From positions 1-51,491 of the forward strand of contig JALERM010000075.1 of NCBI GenBank assembly GCA_022764165.1: a stretch of 51,491 bases of DNA, given 5' to 3'. Below, one piece after another: positions 25,852 to 35,502 of the stretch; the stretch's first letter is position 1; every line of letters begins with the position of its first letter. Under the pieces are notes generated by a model that saw only the letters and a program-made list of their open reading frames with translations, was not told the origin of the DNA and ran no database searches. The stretch is from Eubacterium sp. (GTDB lineage: Bacteria; Bacillota; Clostridia; Lachnospirales; Lachnospiraceae). Made by a program: the position numbers and the translations under genes.

Positions 25852-27422
25852 ACCGGATCTCCTTCCACATAGCTGATGGTTACCCTGTCTCCTTCTTTCA
25901 GAGTAACTACTTCCAGATAATCCTGTACCGGAACATCAAAAATCAGACTCTTTCCATTGAGAACCAGATAAAAATGAGAATTTCCCTCAATAACACTCTG
26001 GGCAATCCGTTCAATGGTACCTGTAACCTTTTGAGACTCAGCACTATTGCCCTTCGCAATTCCACTGGAACTCAGAAGTCTGATATAGGCTTTTTCACAG
26101 TCAGATACGGTATCGCCGATCGCCACATTCTGATACTTCTGGATGTTAACCATAGCGTATTTTTTCACAAGTCCGGCACCGTCTTTTAAAGCCATAAAAT
26201 AGGTAGGTTCATTGGATATATTCAGAAGGATCGGGAATGTGGCCTGATAACCCAGATTCTGAACCTGTCCCTCCGCAGAGTCCATGGCAGACATCTCTTC
26301 TGCTCCATTTACTTTATAATACCTGGTCTCTCTCGTCCTCTGATTCATCAGAACAAATCCTACGTTAGAGCGGTCTCCACTGACAGAGGTAACGCCTGTA
26401 TATACCCATACATCATCTTCCATTGCCAGATAGTTGTATCCATCTGTAGATTTCAGACAGCCTTTCTGTCCGAAAATACTATTGATGTAACCATTGATCA
26501 ATGTGCCATGATAATTGTACAGCTGAATCAGCAAATCCGCCGGATTGGCACGGTCAATCCAGGTTGGACAATCTTCCAGAGCATAATCCTGGCATTCTCC
26601 TGTCTGTGCATTACATAAAACAACACGTCCGACGGTCTGACCGCCAAACAGACCAATTTCAAATTTCTTCACCGGACATACCCAGTAAGGCGTTCCGTCA
26701 TCGTCAATTTCAAAGCTCAGCTGGTCAAAGATATACGTGGGATAGTTAAAACGCAGATGACGGTAAATATTTCTATTTAAGTATTCAGCCTGTGAGTATT
26801 TGATCGGCTGTTCCAGCTTCACCAGACTGGTATCCTGAGTTGTCATATCGATCATAATATATGCGGGGATACCCTGTGACTGATTCGTAAGCCATTTCAC
26901 CGGGCTGGCATATACCAATGGGGTTACACGGACAGGTTTTCCCTTATAGTTGATCTGAGAATACAATTCACTGACCTCAAACTGAGAAACCATGTCCACC
27001 ATACTTCCCATTTTGCGGTTTCCAAGTAGGGCCGCACTGTCACGGTCAAGCAGGGGAATCTGACTGTAATCCACCGGCTTGATGTCCTCTGTAAAATCCC
27101 GCTCCTCAATATTCAGAAGATTTCTGTATTTCTGAGCATTAACAATTGGCGAAGAGAGAATCGCCCCAATACCATACACAAGTACAATTGCAAGAATCAA
27201 TGTAATACCGGATCTTATTACCTTGCTCTCCTTCCATTCATATACAGAAGTAAATCTTTTTCTGACTGCATACAGAACAAGTACAAGAACTACCAGACCA
27301 ATCAGAAATCCCCAGAAACCTGAGGCATGGATATTGATTGCCGGCAGTGTCACATAGTAATACAAGCCTGCCAGTACGATCACCAGCAGCGTCAGTATAG
27401 CTTTAATCTTAAATTTTTTCAT
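25824..27422 (-). CDS. Uncharacterised membrane-anchored protein
   Basis: A 532-residue protein I cannot assign to a named function. Three hydrophobic segments lie near residues 7-25, 34-52 and 72-92, followed by a large soluble part of about 430 residues, presumably extracellular. That part contains WLTNQSQGIPAYIMIDM and a region with CP..KFEIGLFGG and CNAQTGECQDY cysteines. The last 60 residues look like a small OB-like domain (GTIERIAQSV ... LKEGDRVTISYVEGDP). AAGGAGA precedes the ATG. It heads the sensor operon and overlaps the co-sensor lipoprotein gene by 28 bp. Confidence 0.75.
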   Translation of the reverse strand: MKKFKIKAILTLLVIVLAGLYYYVTLPAINIHASGFWGFLIGLVVLVLVLYAVRKRFTSVYEWKESKVIRSGITLILAIVLVYGIGAILSSPIVNAQKYRNLLNIEERDFTEDIKPVDYSQIPLLDRDSAALLGNRKMGSMVDMVSQFEVSELYSQINYKGKPVRVTPLVYASPVKWLTNQSQGIPAYIMIDMTTQDTSLVKLEQPIKYSQAEYLNRNIYRHLRFNYPTYIFDQLSFEIDDDGTPYWVCPVKKFEIGLFGGQTVGRVVLCNAQTGECQDYALEDCPTWIDRANPADLLIQLYNYHGTLINGYINSIFGQKGCLKSTDGYNYLAMEDDVWVYTGVTSVSGDRSNVGFVLMNQRTRETRYYKVNGAEEMSAMDSAEGQVQNLGYQATFPILLNISNEPTYFMALKDGAGLVKKYAMVNIQKYQNVAIGDTVSDCEKAYIRLLSSSGIAKGNSAESQKVTGTIERIAQSVIEGNSHFYLVLNGKSLIFDVPVQDYLEVVTLKEGDRVTISYVEGDPVCTVLGLEK

Positions 27423-27485
27423 CTGTTCTCCTTTTCTAATTTATATAATGATGTAGGGGCAAAAGGTATTTGATTCCCCTATGAT

Positions 27486-27514
27486 ACAGTAATGCAGGGA
27501 CCTGCATTCGTCAA
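27486..27514 (-). promoter_or_regulatory. Candidate promoter of the sensor operon
   Basis: Minus-strand TTGACG (27514-27509), 17-bp spacer and TACTGT (27491-27486). It is embedded in an inverted repeat (AATGCAGGG / CCCTGCATT, 27491-27499 with 27517-27525) that may also serve as the end signal of the EF-G-like gene. Confidence 0.45.
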
Positions 27515-27535
27515 GCCCCTGCATTATTTTAAATA

Positions 27536-29626
27536 CTATTCTTCTCCATCCTGGAGTTTGCTTGCTCTTGCAGCAATTTCTTTCTCCTGTACATCTGACG
27601 GAGCCTGTTCATATCTGGCAAATGTATATTCAAAATTACCAGAGCCTCCGGTCATAGAACGGAGCACGGTTGAGTAACCATAAATCTCAAGTTCCGGAAC
27701 ATCTGCTTCTACAATGGTGTTGCCGTTGTGATCCGGATTCATTCCCAGAACACGGCCGCGGCGTTTATTCAGATCGCCCATAACATCACCGGTATATTTG
27801 TCCGGAACAGTAACTTTCATGTTCACGATAGGCTCAAGAAGAACCGGTGAAGCGGCAAGGAAACCGTCTTTGAAAGCCATCTTGGTAGCTGTCTTAAATG
27901 CCATCTCAGAAGAATCTACCGGATGATAGGAACCATCGTAGAGCACCGCTTTTACACCAACTACCGGATAAGCAGCAACAGGACCGGAAACAACGGATTC
28001 CTGAAGTCCTTTTTCAACAGCCGGGAAGTAGTTCTTCGGAACAGCACCACCCACAACTATCTGCTCGAATTCATATGCTTCTTCCAGATTACCGGAAGGT
28101 TCAAATGTCATCTTAACATGACCATACTGTCCATGTCCGCCGGACTGTTTTTTGTATTTCTTATCAATATCAGATTTTTTACGAATGGTCTCACGGAATG
28201 CAACCTTCGGTTTGGAAATCTCAACGTTAACTTTGTACTGATCCTGCAGCTTACTTACAATCACATCAATATGCTGATCGCCAATACCATAAATCAGAGA
28301 CTGACGGTTTGCAGAATCATTCACTACTCTCATGGTAAGATCTTCCTGTGCCATTTTAGCCAGTGCCTGAGCTACCTTGTCCACATCACCTTTGTTCGGT
28401 ACTTTGTAGCGTTTGCAGGTGTATGGAGTAGAAATTTCCGGTTTTCCGTACATAACAGGAACGACTTTGGTGGCAAGGCTGTCACCGGTGCGAAGATCAT
28501 TCAATTTTGCAACTGCACCGATATCACCGGCATGAAGTTCCGGAACCTCAATTGGTTTGGAGCCTTCCAGAACGTAAAGCTTTCCAAGTTTTACTTCTGT
28601 ATCCTGATCCACATTGTACAAGGTATCGCCGGATTTGATAACGCCGGAGCATACCTTTATTAATGAATATTTTCCAAGGAACGGATCAACGATCGTCTTA
28701 AATACAACGGCTGATTTGCTTGTTGTGAAATCGTAGTTCGCCTCAAAAATCTCACTGGTATTCTTAACGATACCGGCACGTTCTCTCATATTCGGGCTTG
28801 GGAAGTAACCACAGATGTCATCCAGAAGAATCTTAACACCCTGCAGATTAATCGGAGATCCCATACATACAGGAACGATGCTTCCGTCACCAACACACAT
28901 TGCCAGGGCTGCAGAGATTTCAGCGACAGAAAATTCGTCACCTTCGAAGTAACGATCCATGAATTCTTCGCTTGTCTCAGCAACTGCTTCCAGAAGAATC
29001 TCTCTGTATTTTTCCAGGTATTCTACAGAATAATCCGGAATCGGGCACTCTTCTTTTTTGTCTTTCTCAATATATCTGCGGCCTTTATTCTTAACGATAT
29101 TGATATAACCTACGAACTTTTCATTTTCACGAATCGGCATATGAAGAGGAGCAATTCTCTTTCCATACAGTTCGGTAAGATCTTCTACAACCTGACGATA
29201 GCTGACATTGTCAATATCCATCTCTGTAACAAAGATCATACGCGGAAGATTGTATTTCTCACAAAGGTCCCAGGCTTTCTGTGTTCCGACCTGCACGCCT
29301 GACTTTCCGGAAATAACGATAACTGCTGCATCTGCTGCAGCAACTGCTTCTTCTACTTCACCGACAAAATCAAAGAATCCAGGTGTATCCAGAATATTTA
29401 CTTTACACTTATCCCACTGAATCGGAACTGTAGATGTGGTGATTGAGAATTTACGTTTGATTTCCTCTTTATCATAATCACTGATCGTATTGCCATCTGC
29501 TACCTTTCCCAGTCGATTGGTAATACCTGAAAGATAAGCCATAGCCTCCGTCAGCGTAGTCTTTCCTGCTCCACCGTGTCCAAGCAGCACTACATTCCTA
29601 ATTCGGTCTGTTCTAAAAACGTCCAT
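27536..29626 (-). CDS. Elongation factor G-like GTPase (second EF-G type)
   Basis: A 696-residue translational GTPase with the five-domain EF-G layout. G1 is GHGGAGKTTL near residue 16, G3 is DTPGFFDFVGE near residue 81, and G4 reads TEMD where NKxD is canonical. Domain IV has SGGHGQYGHVKMTFEP and domain V RRGRVLGMNPDHNGN. It is full-length, but the divergent G4 and its isolation from rpsL-rpsG-tuf suggest the paralogous EF-G-like group rather than the housekeeping factor. The exact role (translocation, recycling or other) is unknown. GGGAGG precedes the ATG. Confidence 0.85.
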   Translation of the reverse strand: MDVFRTDRIRNVVLLGHGGAGKTTLTEAMAYLSGITNRLGKVADGNTISDYDKEEIKRKFSITTSTVPIQWDKCKVNILDTPGFFDFVGEVEEAVAAADAAVIVISGKSGVQVGTQKAWDLCEKYNLPRMIFVTEMDIDNVSYRQVVEDLTELYGKRIAPLHMPIRENEKFVGYINIVKNKGRRYIEKDKKEECPIPDYSVEYLEKYREILLEAVAETSEEFMDRYFEGDEFSVAEISAALAMCVGDGSIVPVCMGSPINLQGVKILLDDICGYFPSPNMRERAGIVKNTSEIFEANYDFTTSKSAVVFKTIVDPFLGKYSLIKVCSGVIKSGDTLYNVDQDTEVKLGKLYVLEGSKPIEVPELHAGDIGAVAKLNDLRTGDSLATKVVPVMYGKPEISTPYTCKRYKVPNKGDVDKVAQALAKMAQEDLTMRVVNDSANRQSLIYGIGDQHIDVIVSKLQDQYKVNVEISKPKVAFRETIRKKSDIDKKYKKQSGGHGQYGHVKMTFEPSGNLEEAYEFEQIVVGGAVPKNYFPAVEKGLQESVVSGPVAAYPVVGVKAVLYDGSYHPVDSSEMAFKTATKMAFKDGFLAASPVLLEPIVNMKVTVPDKYTGDVMGDLNKRRGRVLGMNPDHNGNTIVEADVPELEIYGYSTVLRSMTGGSGNFEYTFARYEQAPSDVQEKEIAARASKLQDGEE

Positions 29627-29657
29627 ATGTAATACCTCCCAAAATTTGTATGGTTAT

Positions 29658-29686
29658 ATTCTACTAAAAAAAAACTAATTTATCAA
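29658..29686 (-). promoter_or_regulatory. Promoter of the EF-G-like gene
   Basis: Minus-strand TTGATA (29686-29681), 17-bp spacer containing nine consecutive T, and TAGAAT (29663-29658), 32 bp before the start codon. Confidence 0.65.
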
Positions 29687-29829
29687 GTAATTTATAAAAT
29701 ATTGACAATTATTTTTTGCGGCTATTCGTCATTCTTTTGCATTTTCGCAACAAATATTCTCTTATTTCTGACAAATAAGAACAATTCATACCTTTTTAGA
29801 TGTGTTTCCTGCTTTAAAGCGATAAAACA

Positions 29830-29858
29830 TTGACTTTTTTTATGCTCTGCATTACAAT
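29830..29858 (+). promoter_or_regulatory. Promoter of tyrA-aroA
   Basis: TTGACT (29830-29835), 17-bp spacer and TACAAT (29853-29858). In the short leader an 8-bp inverted repeat GTAACTGT / ACAGTTAC (29879-29886 with 29898-29905) could be an operator or small hairpin. Confidence 0.65.
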
Positions 29859-29941
29859 ATTCCTATTGAAAAGTAAACGTAACTGTAAAGGTACTGAACA
29901 GTTACAGTTGATGATACTATATAAACAGAAAGGGTTTTTAC

Positions 29942-31042
29942 ATGGAAGAAACACTTCATATAGGTTTTATCGGGCTTGGTCTCATCGGCGGGTCAATTGC
30001 CCGATCTATTAAAAGATTTCATCCGGATTATCAGATTTATGCATATACCAGAACGGAAGCTACGCTGGATCAGGCGATGGCTGAGGGAATCGTTGATGTT
30101 AAATGTTCCAAAGAGGATCCGGCATTTTCCGCCTGTAACTACATTTTTCTCTGTGCTCCAGTTCACGATAATCTGTCATATCTGGCATGGCTGAAAGAAA
30201 GAATGTCTCCTGATTGTATTGTTTCTGATGTGGGAAGTGTAAAGGGGGAGATTCATAAAGCAGTTTCCCAGATGGGGCTGGACAATCATTTTATCGGTGG
30301 TCACCCAATGGCTGGTTCTGAAAAGACCGGGTATGAGAATTCTACCGATTATCTTTTGGAAAACGCTTACTATATTCTTACTCCGGGTGGTGAGATTGAT
30401 ATCATGCGTCTTACTTCTTTTATGGAATTAATTTCCTCCATTGGTGCTATTCCTCTGGTTCTTACTTATGAAGAACATGATTATATTACAGCAGCTGTCA
30501 GCCATCTCCCACATATTATTGCGTCTGCTCTGGTGAATACAGTACAAAAACTGGACACCTCAGAGGAATATATGAAAATGATTGCTGCCGGAGGATTTAA
30601 GGATATCACAAGAATTGCATCGTCATCTCCTGTCATGTGGCAGCAGATCTGTATGGAAAATCGTGAGATGATATCCAAAGTGCTTGATGAATATATCCGA
30701 TTGATCGTGCAGGCAAAATGTTGGGTTGATAATGGTGATGCTGATGAAATATATCAGATGTTCGCTCATTCAAAAGAATACCGCAATTCCCTTCCCGACT
30801 CTAAAAAAGGTGCTTTTGATCGGGTGTTTGCTCTTTACTGTGATATTTATGACGAAGCCGGAGGTATTGCAACAATTGCCACTTTGCTTGCTATGAACAA
30901 TATTAACATTAAGAATATTGGCATCATTCATAACCGGGAATTTGAAGAGGGCGTACTCCGCATTGAATTTTATGATGAAGAAGCTTATCAAAAGGCCGGA
31001 ACTGCTCTTAAGGAAAGAAACTACCGGATTCATATCCGTTAA
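29942..31042 (+). CDS. tyrA: Prephenate dehydrogenase with C-terminal ACT domain
   Basis: A 366-residue enzyme that converts prephenate to 4-hydroxyphenylpyruvate in tyrosine synthesis. The NAD-binding motif GFIGLGLIGGSIARSI is at residues 7-22; the catalytic region contains FIGGHPMAGSEKTGYE; VSHLPHIIASAL marks the helical dimerisation domain. The last 70 residues form an ACT domain (GGIATIATLLAMNNINIKNI), the usual site of tyrosine feedback. AGAAAGGG is the ribosome binding site. aroA follows 25 bases later. Confidence 0.93.
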   Translation: MEETLHIGFIGLGLIGGSIARSIKRFHPDYQIYAYTRTEATLDQAMAEGIVDVKCSKEDPAFSACNYIFLCAPVHDNLSYLAWLKERMSPDCIVSDVGSVKGEIHKAVSQMGLDNHFIGGHPMAGSEKTGYENSTDYLLENAYYILTPGGEIDIMRLTSFMELISSIGAIPLVLTYEEHDYITAAVSHLPHIIASALVNTVQKLDTSEEYMKMIAAGGFKDITRIASSSPVMWQQICMENREMISKVLDEYIRLIVQAKCWVDNGDADEIYQMFAHSKEYRNSLPDSKKGAFDRVFALYCDIYDEAGGIATIATLLAMNNINIKNIGIIHNREFEEGVLRIEFYDEEAYQKAGTALKERNYRIHIR

Positions 31043-31067
31043 AATAACTGACAGGAAGGATTACTTA

Positions 31068-32351
31068 ATGAAAATACAGAAATTATCAAAACCACTTCGG
31101 GGTGAAATCACGATTCCCGGAGATAAATCCATCTCACACAGAGCGGTCATGTTCGGTGCACTTGCCGAAGGAATCACGAGGGTAACGAATTTTCTTCAGG
31201 GAGCTGACTGTCTTTCTACTATTTCCTGTTTTAGAAACATGGGAATTCAGATTGATAATAGCCCGGAAGAAATCGTGATTCACGGAAAAGGCCTGCACGG
31301 ACTTTCCGCACCCGCATGCACACTGGATACCGGAAACAGCGGAACAACCACACGATTAATTTCCGGAATTCTGGCAGGACAGAATTTTTCCTGTACTCTC
31401 ACCGGTGATGAGTCGATTCAAAGCCGTCCTATGGGGCGTATTATCAAACCTCTGACCATGATGGGAGCTTCCATCGAAAGTGTCAAAGGAAATAATTGTG
31501 CTCCTCTTGCCATTCAGGGACATCCGCTTCACTCCATTCATTATGATTCACCGGTAGCATCTGCTCAGGTCAAATCCTGTGTTCTGTTGGCCGGACTTTA
31601 CGGGGATGGCATTACCTCTGTCACAGAGCCATATCTGTCCAGAAATCATACGGAACTGATGCTCTCTCATTTTGGTGCACAGATCACCAGCGAAGGCTCC
31701 ACCGCATCCATTCAGGCCGACCCAAAGCTTCACGGACTGGATATTGCTGTACCGGGAGATATTTCTTCCGCAGCATATTTTATCGCAGCCGGACTTCTTG
31801 TACCCGGTTCTGAAGTGCTGATTCGCAACGTGGGGATTAATCCCACCCGTGATGGCATTCTGAGAGTCTGCAGGGCAATGGGTGCTGATATTCAGCTTCT
31901 GAACGTAAAGGAAGCTGCAGGAGAACCTACCGCGGATCTTCTGGTAAGACACAGCACTTTACACGGTACTGTAATCGAAGGCGAACTGATTCCCACACTG
32001 ATTGATGAGATTCCAGTGATTGCTGTGATTGCTGCATTTGCTGAGGGAACTACAATCATCCGAAATGCCGAAGAACTGAAAGTCAAAGAATCCAATCGAC
32101 TGGATATTATGGTAACAGAGCTGAAAGCCATGGGCTGTGATATTGAAGGAACGGATGACGGCATGATTATTCATGGAGGAAAACCGATGCATGGAGCTGT
32201 CATTGACAGCAGATTAGATCACCGTATTGCCATGTCATTTGCAATTGCCGGACTTGCAGCTGACGGTGAAACCGAGATTCTCAGGGGAGAATGTGTGAAT
32301 ATTTCATATCCGGAATTCTACAGTGACTTGAATAGACTTCAAAATGCATAA
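31068..32351 (+). CDS. aroA: 3-phosphoshikimate 1-carboxyvinyltransferase (EPSP synthase)
   Basis: A 427-residue EPSP synthase, joining shikimate-3-P and PEP. GDKSISHRAVMFGALAEG at residue 18 and DTGNSGTTTRLISG near residue 86 are the PEP/S3P-binding loops; the latter is the GNSGTT form of class II enzymes rather than GNAGTA. SRNHTELMLSHFG and LKVKESNRLD follow. ATG 31068 is chosen for its AGGAAGGA; the frame is open upstream into tyrA. It pairs with tyrA as a shikimate/tyrosine operon. Confidence 0.93.
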   Translation: MKIQKLSKPLRGEITIPGDKSISHRAVMFGALAEGITRVTNFLQGADCLSTISCFRNMGIQIDNSPEEIVIHGKGLHGLSAPACTLDTGNSGTTTRLISGILAGQNFSCTLTGDESIQSRPMGRIIKPLTMMGASIESVKGNNCAPLAIQGHPLHSIHYDSPVASAQVKSCVLLAGLYGDGITSVTEPYLSRNHTELMLSHFGAQITSEGSTASIQADPKLHGLDIAVPGDISSAAYFIAAGLLVPGSEVLIRNVGINPTRDGILRVCRAMGADIQLLNVKEAAGEPTADLLVRHSTLHGTVIEGELIPTLIDEIPVIAVIAAFAEGTTIIRNAEELKVKESNRLDIMVTELKAMGCDIEGTDDGMIIHGGKPMHGAVIDSRLDHRIAMSFAIAGLAADGETEILRGECVNISYPEFYSDLNRLQNA

Positions 32352-32364
32352 AAAACAGCATAAG

Positions 32365-32416
32365 AAAAAAGAGACTGCGGCAGTGTTATAATTTGCACTG
32401 CCGCAGTCTCTTTTTT
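32365..32416. terminator. Bidirectional terminator between aroA and the phosphatase gene
   Basis: A perfect stem joins 32365-32385, beginning with A6, and 32396-32416, ending in T6, around a 10-nt loop. It serves both converging transcripts. Confidence 0.92.
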
Positions 32417-32431
32417 CTGGTACAATTCCTG

Positions 32432-33070
32432 TCAATCATAAAAGTCAATGACATCTTCAGGATTGTAATAGATTTTATCCAGTTCTTCCAGTTTACTTTT
32501 CCCGTCCTGAACATCCACAATGGATACCGCACAGTTGGCCGGAACATGTCCTCGCCAGAAATCCTCTCCCGGATGTTCTACGTGATACAAAAGTGCCCGG
32601 CTGGAACATCCATGAGAAGCAATCAATATGGTTTTATCCTGATATCCCTGGTTATGAATCAGTTCCTGATAGAATGCCCCGGTGCGTTCCAGCAATTGAG
32701 GAATGGTTTCTCCCCCTTCCGGCGGCTGGTAATGAAACGGATCTGCGAAGAAATCCTGAAAATCTGTAGATGGAATCTGAAAATTATCTTTCTTACAGCA
32801 AAGCCCTTCCCAGACACCAAAGGTAATTTCCTCGATCCGCTCATCCTCCAAAACAGGAATATTTCTGTCTCCCACAATCAGTTCAGCCGTCTGACGTGCC
32901 CGTTTTAAAGGGCTGGTGATTGCAAGGTCAAAGGGAATATCCTGCATAGCCTCAGCAGTCACTTTGGCAAGGCGAATGCCATTCTCATTCAGTTCAATAT
33001 CCGCTTTTCCCTGCAATCTTCCTTCTGTATTCCAGACGGTTTCTCCATGACGTATAATGTATAATTTCAT
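32432..33070 (-). CDS. Histidine phosphatase family protein (phosphoglycerate-mutase-like)
   Basis: A 212-residue branch-1 histidine phosphatase. The catalytic IIRHGETVWN is at residues 5-14, with Arg in TSPLKRARQTA, Glu-containing EITFGVWEGL and the second His in LIASHGCSSRAL. Such proteins dephosphorylate small phosphorylated metabolites; the substrate is not predictable. The ATG lies one base after the pheT stop codon, so it is co-transcribed with pheST. Confidence 0.88.
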   Translation of the reverse strand: MKLYIIRHGETVWNTEGRLQGKADIELNENGIRLAKVTAEAMQDIPFDLAITSPLKRARQTAELIVGDRNIPVLEDERIEEITFGVWEGLCCKKDNFQIPSTDFQDFFADPFHYQPPEGGETIPQLLERTGAFYQELIHNQGYQDKTILIASHGCSSRALLYHVEHPGEDFWRGHVPANCAVSIVDVQDGKSKLEELDKIYYNPEDVIDFYD

Positions 33071-33071
33071 G

Positions 33072-35489
33072 TTACTTCCTCAGTTCAATTCCCATGCTCT
33101 CCAGACCGTTCAGAATCTTTTTCATTGCAGCGCTTACTTCGGATTCTTCCAGTGTTTTATCTTTGGAACGGAAGGTAATGGAGTAGGCCACTGATTTGAA
33201 GCCTGCCTGAATCTGACTTCCTTCGTAGATATCAAACAGTTCATAGTGTTCCAGAATCTTTCCGCCGCGCTGAGCGATCATATGCTCAATTTCGCCTACC
33301 AGAATATTCTTCGGTACAACCATGGAAATGTCTCTGTTAACTGCAGGGTATTTTGCGATTCCTTCGTATTTGCGGTCGAAGGTCGCATGTTTTACCACAT
33401 TCAGAATATCCAGTACAGCCACATATGCTCTTGTTCCGATTCCATACGTATCTGCAACGGCTGGATGTACCTCGCCAAGATAACCTATGGTATCTCCTTC
33501 ATATCTGATCAGGGCCTGACGTCCTGGATGAAGGAATGGTTTACCTGCTTTTGGATCATATTCCACTTTTTTATGCATGCCTACCTGATCAAAGAACTCC
33601 TCAATAACACCTTTCATGTCAAAGAAATCTCCATCTCCGTACATACCAAGGGTGAACATCATCCGTTCTTCCGGCAGTTCTGTCAGTGGAAGGGTCTTCG
33701 GAATGTAAATATTTCCCAACTCATAGAGACGAACGTTTTTGTTTCTTCTATTATAATTAGTTGCAAGAGAAGTCAGCATACCATTCAAAGAAATAGTTCT
33801 CATAATGCTGAAATCTTCTCCCAGCGGATTAGAGATAACAATCGCATTTCTCTGTGGATCATCTGACGGGATCTGCAATTTATCAAACACCTTCGGGCTT
33901 TCAAAAGAGTAACAATATCCCTGTGAGAAGCCACAGTATTCAGCCACATCTCTTGCCACTTCCTCAATACGAAGTTTGAACGGCAGTTTTCCGGTAGTAG
34001 CCTCACCACTTGGAAGTGTGGTAGGAATATTATCGTAGCCATAGAATCTGGCAACTTCTTCTGCAATATCTGCTGTGCGGAAAATATCATGACGGAAGGT
34101 CGGTGCTACAATTTCGTTGGTTTCTGCATCATAAGCCAGTTCCACACGACTCAGGTACTCCAGCATCTGTTCTCTGGAAATATCTGTTCCCAGAAGGCTG
34201 TTGATTTTTTCAGGCTCGAATGGTACTCTTACCGGTTCTTTTGTTGTTGTATAGACATCAACCATACCTCCAACAACTTCACCTGCTCCCAGTTCTTCCA
34301 TCAGCTGGCAGGCACGGTCAATGGCTGCCTGTGCATTATTGGGATCCAGACCTTTTTCAAACTTACCGGATGCATCGGTACGAAGACCGATTCTCTTGGA
34401 AGAAAGACGGATATTAGTACCATCGAAGCATGCAGCTTCAAACAGTACAGTTTTTACCTGATCTGTGATCATGGAATTTTCACCACCCATGATACCGGCA
34501 ATACCTACTGCCTTTTCCCCATCGCAGATCATCAGCACATTTTCATCCATCCGACGTTCCTGACCATCCAGGGTAACGAATTTTTCATCTTTACCGGCAC
34601 GGCGAACAACGATTTCACGATTGGCAATGGTATCCAGATCATAAGCATGCATCGGCTGTCCAAACTCTTCCATCACATAGTTGGTAATATCTACCAGATT
34701 GTTGATCGGACGGATACCGTTTGCTGCCAGACATCTCTGCATCCATTTCGGTGATGGACCGATTTTCACATTTTTTACAACTCTTGCACAATAACGGGGG
34801 CAAAGATCTGTATCTTCTACTGTTACTTTGATATAGTCTTCTGCTTTCTCGTCATTACCTGTTGCCTTAACGACAGGAGGTACGAATTTTTTGTTGAAAG
34901 TTGCCGCAGCTTCTCTGGCAATTCCCAGCACACTGTAGCAATCTACACGGTTGGAAGTAATCTCATATTCAAAGATTACATCATCCAGGCCCAAAGCATG
35001 AATCGCACTTTCTCCTACCACAGCATCTTCCGGGAAAATATAAATACCGTATTCCGGTGCTTCCGGATACATTTCTCTTGTAGACCCCAATTCTTCGATG
35101 GAGCACATCATACCGAAGGATTCTACGCCGCGAAGTTTTCCTGCTTTGATTTCCACACCACCTGGAGTTTTCTTTCCGTCATGTCCGCCGGCTACACGTC
35201 CGCCAGGAAGAACCACCGGCACCTTATCCCCCTCTTTAACATTGGGAGCCCCTGTGACAATCTGAGTAACCTCATTTCCCACATTTACCTGACAAATGAT
35301 CAGTTTATCAGCATCCGGGTGCTTTTCAATCTTTTCAATCTGTCCGATCACAATATTTTCCAGATCTGCATCCAGTTTTTCATATCCCTCTACTTTTGTT
35401 CCGGACAGAGTCATCGCATCGGTATATTCCTGTGCAGTAACATCCAGGTCAGGAACAAACATTTTAATCCATGATAAAGATGTATTCAT
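33072..35489 (-). CDS. pheT: Phenylalanyl-tRNA synthetase beta subunit
   Basis: An 805-residue PheRS beta chain of normal length. The N-terminal EMAP-like tRNA-binding domain is at residues 40-150 (IEKHPDADKLIICQVNVG). The B3/B4 editing region (about 210-390), B5 domain (EPEKINSLLGTDISREQM) and C-terminal anticodon-binding FDX-ACB domain (about 710-805) follow. It acts as alpha2-beta2 with PheS. AGGAGG precedes the ATG; pheS is 13 bases upstream. Confidence 0.96.
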   Translation of the reverse strand: MNTSLSWIKMFVPDLDVTAQEYTDAMTLSGTKVEGYEKLDADLENIVIGQIEKIEKHPDADKLIICQVNVGNEVTQIVTGAPNVKEGDKVPVVLPGGRVAGGHDGKKTPGGVEIKAGKLRGVESFGMMCSIEELGSTREMYPEAPEYGIYIFPEDAVVGESAIHALGLDDVIFEYEITSNRVDCYSVLGIAREAAATFNKKFVPPVVKATGNDEKAEDYIKVTVEDTDLCPRYCARVVKNVKIGPSPKWMQRCLAANGIRPINNLVDITNYVMEEFGQPMHAYDLDTIANREIVVRRAGKDEKFVTLDGQERRMDENVLMICDGEKAVGIAGIMGGENSMITDQVKTVLFEAACFDGTNIRLSSKRIGLRTDASGKFEKGLDPNNAQAAIDRACQLMEELGAGEVVGGMVDVYTTTKEPVRVPFEPEKINSLLGTDISREQMLEYLSRVELAYDAETNEIVAPTFRHDIFRTADIAEEVARFYGYDNIPTTLPSGEATTGKLPFKLRIEEVARDVAEYCGFSQGYCYSFESPKVFDKLQIPSDDPQRNAIVISNPLGEDFSIMRTISLNGMLTSLATNYNRRNKNVRLYELGNIYIPKTLPLTELPEERMMFTLGMYGDGDFFDMKGVIEEFFDQVGMHKKVEYDPKAGKPFLHPGRQALIRYEGDTIGYLGEVHPAVADTYGIGTRAYVAVLDILNVVKHATFDRKYEGIAKYPAVNRDISMVVPKNILVGEIEHMIAQRGGKILEHYELFDIYEGSQIQAGFKSVAYSITFRSKDKTLEESEVSAAMKKILNGLESMGIELRK

Positions 35490-35502
35490 TATCTTCTTCC
35501 TC

